A DNA stretch of 64,000 nucleotides, taken from assembly GCF_024362695.1 (NCBI RefSeq), contig NC_065422.1, positions 6,571,534-6,635,533 on the forward strand, read 5' to 3'. Of the stretch, positions 10,201-19,700 are shown piece by piece; the stretch's first letter is position 1, and each line of letters begins with the position of its first letter. The notes below the pieces were generated by a model. The model searched no databases and was not told the DNA's origin. It was given only the letters and a program-made list of their open reading frames with translations. The translations under genes were made by a program, and so were the position numbers. This stretch comes from Pectinophora gossypiella. Lineage: Eukaryota > Arthropoda > Insecta > Lepidoptera > Gelechiidae.

Positions 10201-10626
10201 CTCTCTTCAGAGCAATAAGTACTGCAAACTGCTTATTCTTTAAGGCAACAGTGGCAGAGCCAAGTTTGACGGCTTCCATGGCATATTCCACCTGATGGAG
10301 ACGCCCCTGGGGGCTCCATACAGTAACATCACTGTCATACTGATTCCGAAACTGAGGAATAGAGGTTATGTTTATTAGTTTGTGTTTTCACTGATATTTA
10401 CACTTGATGCATTTATAATATGACTTGAATTAACATAAAGGTAACATAAGTAGCCGAAATTATAAATGGTGAAGTCGGAAATTTAAAACAATACATGAAT
10501 TGGTACTAAGTTTACCCGGTCATGACAAAGCAAAAATAAAGTCGATTTATAGGACACTTTTGAACGAGTGTAAAAAATGAAATCAACAACAACTTAAGTT
10601 TTAAGAATAAACAGATTACTTACCAT
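7062..10626 (-). CDS. PSMA1: 20S proteasome subunit alpha type-1, main gene body
   Basis: Alpha-1 is a non-catalytic outer-ring subunit of the 20S proteasome, acting in cytosol and nucleus. Coding exons on the minus strand are: 10624-10626 (ATG alone), 10351-10101, 9685-9526, 8638-8429, and 7289 to 7092 (if spliced) or to 7062 (if read through). Each internal junction has GT and AG and the reading frame is continuous. Introns are 272, 415, 887 and 1139 bp. The protein opens MFRNQYDSDVTVWSPQGR, the A-type proteasome signature, and ends in a Pro/Arg/acidic tail. It has 280 residues with the distal exon or 283 with read-through, against about 263 in human and 279 in Drosophila (from memory). Introns hold an antisense Jockey fragment, a SINE and a double-hairpin repeat, all outside exons. 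No stop or frameshift was seen in the exons, so the gene looks functional. Confidence 0.93.
7300..7765 (+). pseudogene. Jockey-clade LINE 3' fragment (ORF2 C-terminus)
   Basis: The plus-strand frame 7280-7639 contains MKPVWTYGIQLWG, then ILQRFQNRVLKSI and APWF, the region just after the reverse transcriptase in Jockey-type ORF2. The frame ends at TAG (7637-7639). It is followed by a short 3' UTR and an A-rich end near 7755. No RT catalytic motif or endonuclease is present, so this is a dead 5'-truncated copy. It lies in PSMA1 intron 4, antisense to the gene, about ten bases upstream of the exon 5 acceptor. Confidence 0.8.
8160..8395 (+). repeat. SINE family C body plus a second SINE-type tail
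   Basis: 8180-8285 has the family C text (CTCGACCAT, GACGGCGATACGGCTCACCAC, AAAGCTCGGTGAGG, GGGTACTTAGTTC). 8300-8395 resembles 45190-45290, including a CAGCAGTGGGTAGGCTGTTTA-like end. Both lie inside PSMA1 intron 4. Confidence 0.5.
8429..8638 (-). CDS. PSMA1: PSMA1 exon 4
   Basis: The acceptor CTTGTCTTTCAG leads into GAC CAA GGT CCC CAC (DQGPHIYQTCPSANFF). The exon contains the highly conserved GARSQSARTYLE segment and ends NEVDLNTK at AAG|GTCAGT. It is 210 bp, exactly 70 codons, phase 0 on both sides. It encodes the central alpha/beta-fold strands and helices of alpha-1. Confidence 0.94.
8796..9293. mobile_element. Double foldback element (family F), intronic
   Basis: Two inverted-repeat units, 8796-9030 and 9066-9293, are separated by a spacer containing GTGCGGGG. 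Each unit runs from GGTGTTAGTGACATCGTAAC-like sequence through GATTCTGAG and TCAAGTGGAATTTTCC to an AT-rich loop and back. The same spacer lies between units at 12600-12925. A single unit is at 43438-43627 and a half unit at 41284-41373. Non-coding; class unknown. Lies wholly inside PSMA1 intron 3. Confidence 0.7.
9526..9685 (-). CDS. PSMA1: PSMA1 exon 3
   Basis: The acceptor TCTATTTTCCAG is followed by C CGC TAC ATG. The first base completes a Ser codon begun in exon 2. The exon encodes RYMRTECLNHRYSHD, then VGRLIALVGNKMQICTQRY and VGLLVAGYD, ending at GAT|GTGAGT. It is 160 bp. Every stretch matches the alpha-1 subfamily. Confidence 0.93.
10101..10351 (-). CDS. PSMA1: PSMA1 exon 2 (alpha-subunit signature)
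   Basis: The acceptor TATTCCTCAG is followed by TTT CGG AAT CAG. The exon encodes FRNQYDSDVTVWSPQGR, LHQVEYAMEAVKLGS and HIGISISGLTADARML, ending AG|GTAAGA. It is 251 bp and leaves a split codon (phase 2). It carries the N-terminal helix that gates the proteasome channel and the family signature around YDSDVTVWSPQGR. Confidence 0.94.
10624..10626 (-). CDS. PSMA1: PSMA1 exon 1: the start codon only
   Basis: The minus strand reads ...CTACTTCAAT ATG|GTAAGTAATC. The donor falls directly after the ATG and exon 2 begins TTT, giving MFRNQY, the universal alpha-1 N-terminus. No other ATG gives the conserved start. The 5' UTR extends to higher coordinates; no TATA box was seen. A CRE-like TGACGTCT at 10728-10735 is only suggestive. 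Confidence 0.85.
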
Positions 10627-11325
10627 ATTGAAGTAGGTTTCTAAAGAGTAATAACAAAATAATTATAACTTTTTGTTACAAAACCGACGCGGATCTGGAT
10701 GAGTAGCAAAAACATAAAACGTCAGTATGACGTCTGCTCTTGCTTGTCTATGGTGTGTCTATGGTCAATCAATAGTTTTCTGCAAAGCAATGGCTGAAGA
10801 TATAATACAGCCTCTTGTATCAATTATATTTATTTCTTCTTATTTTTAATACTCATCAAATACTCACATTAAAATTGTAAACATAGATGTCAATAGTAAT
10901 CAGGCAGTTCCTAAATATTACATACACAACACGATTTCTCGAGATGATTTAGGGGTGGTGTAATAGAAATGATTTGGCGCGAAGTTTAAATTTTCTTTAG
11001 AACTTTTTTCTTTAATTCTGATTACCCTGATTGGTACCAAAGTTACCACAAAGGTATATAAAATATTTATGTTAGTATTACATAAAAATGAAATACATAT
11101 CTATCTACTTAAATATTATAAATTTATAATATAAACATTAATAATTGCAAAATTAAGCGCCATAAGTTAAGTAGTAGCATAAAATTAGGAATACAAGGTT
11201 TGATTTGAATAATAGAAACTACGTAATAGTAGACAAGCTAGTCAAATGAGATAATTTTCTTTGGAGTATCTATAGATATAATATTCTGATAAGGGTCGGG
11301 TACCGGTCGTCCTTCGAATGTAACA
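10627..11325. other. PSMA1 5' UTR/promoter region, then intergenic
   Basis: 10627-10800 should hold the 5' UTR and core promoter; initiator and start site cannot be placed. 10800-11325 is AT-rich with no recognisable feature. Confidence 0.4.
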
Positions 11326-11327
11326 TA

Positions 11328-11560
11328 AGAACACAACATAAGCTCACGACTATATCCCAATTGGGGTAGTCAGAGGTACATCCATCGCAAGATGAACTAA
11401 GTACCCACACCTCACCGAGCTTTCTGTCAGACCAACGTGATTGGTGGTGAGCCGTAGCGTCGTCTATAACGATCGAGTCAACTGTGTTAGTGAAAATTGC
11501 ACTTTGTCGGTTCGAACTGGCGTTCCCCGCTATCAAGCCTGTGAAGAACCACACACAGAA
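11328..11560 (-). mobile_element. SINE family C, near full-length
   Basis: On the minus strand it runs from a tRNA-like head with a B box in CAGTTCGAACCGAC, through CGACCATTATAGACGG-type body and AAAGCTCGGTGAGGTGTG, to a tail CCAATTGGGATATAGTCGTG. Family C recurs at least a dozen times in this window. No ORF. Confidence 0.6.
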
Positions 11561-11621
11561 CCACAGTGACTAATAATTATATATGGGAGTCAAACTTGCG
11601 CCTCTCAAAACAAGACCTTGG

Positions 11622-11720
11622 CGGTTAAACTGTCCACAACGAAGCAATTCATCCATGAAAGCAACTGCAATTTGACATTTGCGCATATAAAAGTAACTGC
11701 GCATTGCAAATTCGTATTCA
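11622..11720 (+). mobile_element. MITE family D, partial
   Basis: Reads GGTTAAACTGTCCACA, GAAGCAATTCATC, GAAAGCAA and TTTGACATTTGCGCATATAA, matching one half of the palindromic MITE at 22488-22647. The other half is missing or diverged. Confidence 0.5.
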
Positions 11721-12118
11721 TTATTTATTTATTACTCAATTCATAAATAAAATTCGAAATTAAGTCGAAAAGCAAAATGACATTGATTTGTGAACATCTT
11801 AGACTGGCTCCTATTTCTAGATCAGCATTTTGTAATTTGTCTTCGACCCAGTCAAATACTTATTGTTATATTATTATCGTTAGAGAGACCATGTCTAAGA
11901 TAAATGAACATCGCAAGATGGTGTCGCGTTGCGTCTAGTTGGCGCCGTTAACAACAGTTTCATGGGAGAAAATAACTAGGTGCTAAGATTAATATATGCC
12001 CTTGCTCAACCGAACACTTATGTTGTTATAATGGAAACAAAATTATAGTCTTTATTTAATACCTATTAAATTAAATTTATACAGTTTAGGATGCTGCATA
12101 ATGTACTGCTGCTGCTGT

Positions 12119-12481
12119 AGGTGCTGATTCCGGTACACACCATCAAATTTTATTTTAAGTTATATCTGTCATTTTCTTATCCGCCGAAAAGGAAAGGGAC
12201 GGGTAATCGACAAGCATTAAATTTATGGATCAGACGTCAATTTAAGGCAGAAATATAAAATCTCTTGCAAAATTTTTTGGCCAATAACCCGCCAATATTA
12301 AGATGACAGCAGACGTCAATCGAGTTGCATATCAGCGAAACGCCTTTTTTATTCGCCAGAGTTACTCATTTATTTAAAAACAAACAGTTATCAATCATCC
12401 ATCCCTTTCCTTTTCGACAGAAAAGAAAAGGGTGTAACTTAAAGTAAAATTAGGAGGTGTTTGCAGGAATCGGTGCCATTA
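12119..12481 (+). mobile_element. MITE family B, copy 1
   Basis: About 360 bp with long imperfect inverted ends: GGTGCTGATTCC and TTTTCTTATCCGCCGAAAAG at the left, CTTTCCTTTTCGACAG and GGAATCGGTGCCATTA at the right. Other copies are at 14607-14987 and 42510-42857. Non-coding; target duplication not clear; superfamily not assigned. Confidence 0.65.
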
Positions 12482-12599
12482 GGTAAATAAAAAGCACACA
12501 ACAAAGATAGGTATAAGTATGGTGCTATCTTTGTCCATCCCATTGGAAATTACAAGCGTGAGTTTATGTATGTAAGTAGGTCTAGGTACATATGTATTT

Positions 12600-12925
12600 T
12601 TTTGAGGATAATGAGCTGAATCATTCCCCTCAGTTTTCGTTACGATGTTACACCCCGCACAATTACGTAAGTACATGTATTGTAGCCAAACGAGTACGTA
12701 TGTGTGTTAGTCACACAGTAACGAGTACTGAGGGGAATGATTCAGACCGTAATTCTGAGTTGATATCAGGTGGAATTTCCAATCGGAAAATTTATGACAA
12801 TTTTACTTTTTTTAAAATATTTATTCCAAACTTTTGCCACGGAAAATTCGGATTGATAAAATCTCAGAATCATGGTTTGAATCATCCTTGAAGTTTTCGT
12901 TACGATGTCACTAACACCTTGTATC
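12600..12925. mobile_element. Double foldback element (family F), 5' unit truncated
   Basis: Contains the end of one unit (TGAATCATTCCCCTCAG, TTTCGTTACGATGTTACACC), the spacer seen at 9031-9065 in reverse orientation, then a complete unit ending GATGTCACTAACACCTTG. The shared spacer shows the two-unit structure spreads as one object. Confidence 0.6.
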
Positions 12926-13236
12926 ACTATTTATCGCACGCGAGAAGCAACTCGAGACATTTACATTTAAGGTTTTCCTCTTACGTTTTTTATCATTATT
13001 TCTCGATGTCAACATTCTGCCCTCGTTGGATCCCAAGATTGATTATACAATGGGTCTTGTGTTTTTAGTTTTGTTAAAAACAAATTGTTACTGTCGCTGT
13101 TATGGTTTTTCCCGATAAGGTTTCTGACGTACAGAATGTCATGGATCACGTCAACGTCATGATCAAAAAAAAGAAACAGTAACATTTAGCCATTTTACAG
13201 TAATAAAGAAAATAATATCCCTTCCCCCCCAGTAGT

Positions 13237-13577
13237 TTTTTACCCCAGTAGTCGGGTCTTCTCTCATGTGGGTTGAGAGGTGGATTACCAACCTCATCAA
13301 CCTTAGTGTCAGGGTTACTACTGAGCCGCCAAAGGCCCCTGACATGACTCACGTAACGACTACTTACTTACATCGTAAGTAGTAACCGGGACCAACGGCT
13401 TAACGTGCCTTGCGAAGCATGGATCATCTTACTTTCGGACAATCAGGTGATCAGCTTGTAATGTCCTAACCAAATTAGGGATCACAAAGTCATTTTTGTG
13501 ATATTTCCCCACCGGGATTCGAACACGGGACCTCCGGATCATGAGCTTAACGCTCAACCGCTGGGCCACGGAGGCCG
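13237..13577 (-). mobile_element. SINE family A with intact tRNA-like head
   Basis: On the minus strand the head reads GGCCTCCGTGGCCCAGCGG (A box) with GTGTTCGAATCCC (B box) 45 bases on. The body then has GTGATCCCTAATTTGGTTAG, GTCCGAAAGTAAGATGATCC, AAGGCACGTTAAGC and TTGGCGGCTCA. The acceptor stem does not close, so this is a SINE and not tRNA-Met despite a CAT at the anticodon position. Confidence 0.75.
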
Positions 13578-13738
13578 GTAGCTAAAAGAGTATAGACGGG
13601 TAAGTAATAAAAATAAAGGAATATACGGAAGATGTGTGCAATCAGAAAAAGGCGCGACTCAGCGATGTGATTGCTTTCTATAGTTCATAAAGTATGCAAG
13701 CAAGCACCGTTTTCTACATTGCATTGTCTGATAAAATG

Positions 13739-13815
13739 GTCATCATCATCATCAATTTAAGAGCCACGCTCTTGTCTGTGCAGCATTTTTCCACTCTCTA
13801 TGCTACTTATAGATA
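13739..13815 (-). mobile_element. SINE family D, 3' fragment
   Basis: Starts with a CATCATCATC run (the tail in reverse), then TTTAAGAGCCACGCTCTTGT and a CTATGCTACTT block, as at 30238-30459. The rest is missing. Confidence 0.5.
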
Positions 13816-14606
13816 AATAAAAAAAATTGAACAAAAAAAAAAACAATGAAAAAGAACTTTCATTGTGCTCGTGACTGTGACTCAGCCTACCCCAATCGAC
13901 GCAGTTTATGGTTCCGATTCTGAGAGCCACAGACTTAAAAAGTAATTTAATTTGTCATTTTTAAAACTACCGTCATTTTCGTCTTGTTTAACGTCTATTG
14001 TAAATAAATGTCGCCTAAGAATTTAATTATGACTATTTTTAGGTGATTCGTCTTTATTCCGAGTCTTTTTCCAGAAGTTGACTAAATGGTACTTAGGATA
14101 AAAAAATCAAGCATTAAGGTATAACCGACCATAAGTATCGTCTGTAGTTGGTACCTCAAGACGTAAATCTACGTCATTTATCAAGCATACGTCATCGCGG
14201 ACAGTCGTAACGTCTTAAATTCTGCCGCGTCTCAGGATTAGCCAGCTTAAGACCATTTCTCAACTGGACAAAGGTGTTAACTACAATGGGTGGTTACACG
14301 TACGAAATACATAGGTAATACGTAACTACATAACTAAGTATTTACCTCGCATCCGTACATAATCCCTATTTTCATGGTATAAGAAAACCAGGTACCTATG
14401 CTCAAAAGTGACAGCTAACATTTCAAGGTTAGCCCAGCTGACGTCATCCTACCCTGCGTTGCCATTTCATAAAAAACAAATTGCCCACGACCAATGTTTT
14501 CAATTTACCTTGCAAGGAAATTTTGAACTTTCAGTAAAAGATTTACTTACAGTTTTAATGATTTTTATATATGTGACAAGTAATATTAATTAAATACATT
14601 AGTCAG

Positions 14607-14987
14607 TGGTGCTAATTCCTGTAAATACCATCTAATTTTATTTTAAGTTATATCTGTCATTTTCTTATCCGCCGAAAAGGAAAGGGACGGGTAATCGACA
14701 AGCATAAAATTTATGGAACACACGTCAATTTTAAGCACAAATCTAAACCAACCGTCTAAAAATTTTACATCCGTCAATAACCCGACACAGTTAAGTAGAC
14801 AGCACGTCAAACGGATTGCATACCAGCGACGTACCTTTTGATTCGCCCGGGTTATTCATTCATTCACTCATTCTTCCTAAAATTAAGAGCTGTGAATCAT
14901 CCGTCCCTTTCCTTTTCGACGGATATGAAAATGACGGATATAACTTTAAATAAAATTAGGCGGTGTCTGCAGGAATCGGGGCCATTA
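14607..14987 (+). mobile_element. MITE family B, copy 2, nested in MITE A
   Basis: Ends TGGTGCTAATTCCTG and GGAATCGGGGCCATTA, with inner inverted blocks TTTTCTTATCCGCCGAAAAG and TCCCTTTCCTTTTCGACGG. The host MITE reads ...AGTCAG then TAATTCAC across the break, as in copy 2 of MITE A at 23110-23130, confirming insertion. Confidence 0.7.
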
Positions 14988-15312
14988 ATTCACTTAATAA
15001 AATTTATGTCCTTGGAATGTTGGAGATACCAATTTAATGGTAACACAGTGGTAACACTTATGTCATCAGAGGGCTAGCGATGACGGCTTGTCATACACAG
15101 AACACTATTACTGTCATACGATTGAGCATACCTGGGATTCTGCTTGTCATCGTGCTCTAGAAATCACGTTGCAGCCGAGTTGTTTTGAATCTTTGGTTTA
15201 TTCCTCTGATTGTTACAAAATTATTCAGTTATAGTATTTATATAGGTGGTGGTATATATTTGTGTTTACGTGGTAAGTGTTGTGTGTATGTAATTTCGTA
15301 TTTGTCCTTAAA

Positions 15313-16746
15313 ATGGGGGACGATCCTCCTCCGGGAGGAGGTGGTATTCCACCTGACTTAGAGATGACTCCTCAGACTTTTTTACAAAGTCAAGGGGAGC
15401 TTTCTGGTTCTCAGAGATCCATGAAACGCCATGCGGAATCGGAAATCGGTAATCCTACGCCCAAGAAAAATATATCTCCGTCTGCCTCTGTTCAGGACGT
15501 TTATACTGTTCCGGAATTTGCTGGCGAGAAACTTAAATACACTGATGCTGACCAGGGGCCCTTCTCTGTGCATGTCACCAGGATGGAAAGTGATCCTTCA
15601 GCGGGACTTACTATTAGGGTTCTTAAATTTGCCCAACTTATACATAGAAATAACATACCAGGTATAGTCAATGGAGGAGTAAACTCTGTGGGACGCAACC
15701 GCGTCTCAGTTGAATTTGCTTCTTCCTCAGCTGCCAACAACTTTGTAACCAACCCTTTGCTTGCTGAGAACAAGTTATGTGCCACCATCCCACAATTCCA
15801 AGTTTCCAGAATGGGAGTTGTCAGGAACATACCAATAGACTGGACTCTGGAGGAGCTTGTTTCAGGTCTTCAGTACCCCTCCAATTGTAGCCAAGTTATT
15901 AAAGCTAGGCGTCTAAACTCCAAGAAAATTATTGATGGATCCGCTACGTGGATTCCTTCTAACACGGTCGTCCTGACGTTTTTAGGACAGTCATTGCCCC
16001 AAAAAGTTTATTGCTACCATACTTCCCTTCCCGTTGATGTTTACCATCTGCCCACAATCCAATGCAGAGGTTGCTGCCGATTTGGCCATATCAAAGCTCA
16101 ATGCCGATCAAAAGCCCGCTGCTTCAAATGCTCACAGCCCCATCTTGGTGAGAGCTGTAATATCCCAGATGAACATGTGACCTGTTTACTCTGCTCTGGT
16201 AATCACAAAGCCACAGACCCAAGGTGCCCTGAACACTCCAGGCAAAAGGCGATCAAGATGGTCATGTCTGAGGAAAACATTTCATACTTAGAAGCCTCCG
16301 CCCGGTTTTCCACTGTGAGGAGACCATTTGCCGAAGTTGCCTCTCAGCAACCTCCTAAACTTTCACAACCAGCTTTCTTCCCTCCCTCTCCGTCTTCTCC
16401 GTCCTCGAGTCAAAATCCCACCACCTCGTATCGTAAAACCGTATACCGGGAACGCCGACCTCCACCAGAATTAGGTAGGTCTTATGATGTTCAGGCTCAC
16501 TCTGACATAACCCGTTCTCCCATATCCTCACAACCTAATGGTTGTGCCTTCCCTCCTCCTCCCGAGTCTACTCCTCTCCTTACTCCCAATGACAACCTCA
16601 TAGAGCTGTTGGTTTGTTCCTTAATTAATATTATTTCTAAGTTCTCGGACTCTTTACCGAACAATGTCGTATCTCTATTGAAGCAATTCATGTCAATGTT
16701 AATAAATAAAAATGGCGGGTCACTGTCTCCTTCAATGGAATTGTAA
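15313..16746 (+). CDS. LINE ORF1 protein with three CCHC-type zinc knuckles
   Basis: 477 residues from the ATG at 15313 (context AAAATGG; the upstream in-frame extension to 15277 has no ATG). The N-terminus is Pro/Gly-rich (MGDDPPPGGGG). From about residue 251 to 305 it has three Cys/His knuckles: CX2CX4HX4C (CRGCCRFGHIKAQC), CX2CX3HX4C (CFKCSQPHLGESC) and CX2CX3HX6C (CLLCSGNHKATDPRC). A Ser/Pro-rich stretch (about 345-420) follows. Such ORF1p bind the element RNA, package it with ORF2p and act as nucleic-acid chaperones. The last 35 bp overlap the start of ORF2, so ORF2 is probably reached by reinitiation or frameshifting. Confidence 0.88.
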   Translation: MGDDPPPGGGGIPPDLEMTPQTFLQSQGELSGSQRSMKRHAESEIGNPTPKKNISPSASVQDVYTVPEFAGEKLKYTDADQGPFSVHVTRMESDPSAGLTIRVLKFAQLIHRNNIPGIVNGGVNSVGRNRVSVEFASSSAANNFVTNPLLAENKLCATIPQFQVSRMGVVRNIPIDWTLEELVSGLQYPSNCSQVIKARRLNSKKIIDGSATWIPSNTVVLTFLGQSLPQKVYCYHTSLPVDVYHLPTIQCRGCCRFGHIKAQCRSKARCFKCSQPHLGESCNIPDEHVTCLLCSGNHKATDPRCPEHSRQKAIKMVMSEENISYLEASARFSTVRRPFAEVASQQPPKLSQPAFFPPSPSSPSSSQNPTTSYRKTVYRERRPPPELGRSYDVQAHSDITRSPISSQPNGCAFPPPPESTPLLTPNDNLIELLVCSLINIISKFSDSLPNNVVSLLKQFMSMLINKNGGSLSPSMEL

Positions 16747-19700
16747 AAGTATTCGATCCAAAAAACCTGAATTAATATTATTAATTAACAAATTCAAGCC
16801 GGTTGTCTGTGCCATCTCTGAGACATGGTTGAGGCCGGGCTCCATTTTTAGGATGCCTGGCTACTCCTGTATCCGGGATGACAGAGATGATGGTTATGCT
16901 GGTTCGGCCCTTCTTGTTAATAAAAATATTACCTTCTCTCAAATCCCCATCCCACCGCATGATCGTGACCTACAGGTAGTAGCAATTAAGGCTTTAAACT
17001 GTACTATTGTTTCAGTTTACTTCCCACACCCCAACTCCTCTCTTATTTCGGAACTGAATAATATCCTCTTTTCTCTCCCTGGACCATTTATAATTCTTGG
17101 CGATTTCAATGTCCACCACACTTTTTGGGGCTCTTATAAGTGTGACTCCCTGGCTCCTCATTTATTTGATCTCCTGGACAATATCAACCTGTGCGTGCTG
17201 AATGATGGCTCCCCGACGCGTAGGGTTTCACCTCTAGGTGGCTCTAGCGTGGTGGATTTGTCTTTGGTATCGCCTAGCATGGTTCTGTCCCTTTCCTGGA
17301 AGGTGTTACCTAATTGCTACGGTAGCGATCATTTCCCGATTATTATTTCCTTTCTTACCCCTTGCCCTCCGGCTAAGAACCCTCCTCCTCTCTTGAAATA
17401 CCGTCTGAACAGGGCCGATTGGCAAAAGTATGCGGAGCTGGTTAATGGTAAGATCCCGTTTCTTTCCCCGATCTCTTCATCTAACTATCTTACTTGCTAC
17501 GAGGAATTTACGTCGTGTATCACTTCATCCGCCGATAGCTCTATCCCTTTGAAAAACTCAGCACGAGGCAAAATATCATCGCCTCCTTGGTGGGACGCGG
17601 AATGTACGGAAAGCGTGCGTCAACGGGATGAGGCTGAGAATAGCTTTGCTGGTGATCTATCTTCCATGCAAAAATATCTGTCTTTCCAGAAGGCGTCTGC
17701 TCGCTCCAAGAGATTCCTCTCCAAGAAAAAGGTTAATGGATGGCGTGACTTTTGCGAGTCTCTTGCTCCCCGGTCTCCTGCTTCTTTGGTGTGGAAACGT
17801 ATTAAATCATTCAGAAGGTATCTGTTAGACGACAGTAACTCTACAACCAATGACACGTCCACTTGGCTGCCGGACTTCTTTGACAAGCTAGCTCCCCCAT
17901 CTGTTCCTTTCCAGGATTGCTTCCCTTCCTCTTCCTCCTCCTTGTCTTCTTATAATAGTTTTAACGAGCCTTTCTCATATCCTGAACTTTCCTGTGCCCT
18001 AGATAACCTTAGAGATACATCTCCTGGCATGGATGGGATCCCTTATTCTCTTATTTCTAAATCTCCAATGTCGGCGAAAATGTACTTTCTTTGTATTATT
18101 AATGAAGTTTTTATAACAGGGACTGTTCCCGACTCCTGGAAGACTCAAATCATTGTCCCAATTTTAAAACCTGGCAAAGATCCTAGTAAGTCTTCTTCGT
18201 ACAGACCTATTGCCCTCTCATCCGCTCTGGCTAAGATTCTGGAGCATCTCTTAAAGAACCGCTTGGAGTGGTTTTTGGAGAACAAGGGATTATTATCTAA
18301 GTTTCAGTTTGGGTTTCGTAGAGGTATGGGCACTTTGGATAGTCTTAGCATCTTGACTACTGACATTAGGAGCGCTTTCAGCTGTGACGAACATGTCATT
18401 GGTGTCTTTCTTGACATCTCCTCTGCTTATGACAATGTCCTCCTCCCAATACTCAGGCAAAAAATGCAACAGCTGAATATCCCGGAGAGGATGGTACACA
18501 TCATATGCAACCTTTACATGGCTCGTAGTATCACGGTGAGAGTGCAAGGCTCTCTTTCTCCTCTCAGAACCTTGTGGAAAGGTCTCCCTCAGGGTTCCGT
18601 TCTTAGTCCGCTACTGTTCAATGTTTACACCTATGACCTTGATAGAACTGTCCTATGCTTTAGTAGTATCCTGCAATACGCAGATGACATTGCCCTTTAC
18701 GCCCGCTCCTCCTCGTTTGCGGATGCATGTTCTCGCCTTAATTCGGCACTGTACTATTTAAGCACCTGGCTAAGCGATCACGGCCTCTCACTCTCTGTCC
18801 CTAAGTGCAGCGCTGTGGTATTCTCCCGCAAGCGTGTGATCCCAGCTATAGAGCTAGTTATTGATGAACAGCCAGTGTCCGTCTATAATAAAGTGAAATT
18901 TTTAGGAGTAATCCTTGACAGCAAAATGTGTGGATTACCTCATCTTGAACACATAGCTAATAAGTGCGAAAAAAATATCAACGTGCTTAGGTCTTTATCA
19001 GGGGTCCGTTGGGGCTCCCATCCGTATAGCCAAAAGCTTTTGTACAACGCCATTATACGCAGTCATTTTGATTACGCCAGTTTCATCCTCGAGCCCTGCA
19101 ACAAAACTGCTCTTTATAAACTTGACAGGATTCAGGCTAAATGTTTACGTATTATTGCAGGTGCGATGAAGTCGTCCCCTACAAATGCGCTCCAAGTGGA
19201 ATGTGTGGAACCTCCACTCCAATTACGTAGACAGTATCTCTCGGATAGGTATTATTTCAACACCTTACAAACATCATCTCATCCCCTTCATAAGAAACTA
19301 AATTCTCTTTGTTTGGTAGCTAGTTCTAATTATTGGAGACATAAAGACTTGCCGCCTCTCGTCAAGTCTTTTAATAAAATCAACCCTTCTACAATACATC
19401 AGACCCCTAAGGCCACTATTTTTGAATTTCCTTATGAAAGTTTAATCTTTTGTCCTAAGGTAATACTTAATCTAGGGATAGTCAAGAACTCGCAGGGTGC
19501 TGATAAGGAGCTTAATAGCTTAGTGGAAAAAAACTGGAAGGATTGGCTTCAACTCTATACCGATGCCTCTAAATTATCTGATACAAGTCACGTAGGAGCT
19601 GCTGTTTGGATCCCTAAATTTAATATCATCCTAAATTATAAATGCCCGGCTAGCTGCTCCATTTTCACAGGTGAGTCCATTGCCCTTCTAGAAGCTGTCT

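Noticed and set aside
13505..13577. tRNA-Met (CAT) gene on the minus strand
   Set aside because: A and B boxes are good, but the acceptor stem does not pair and SINE A body follows directly, so it is a SINE head.
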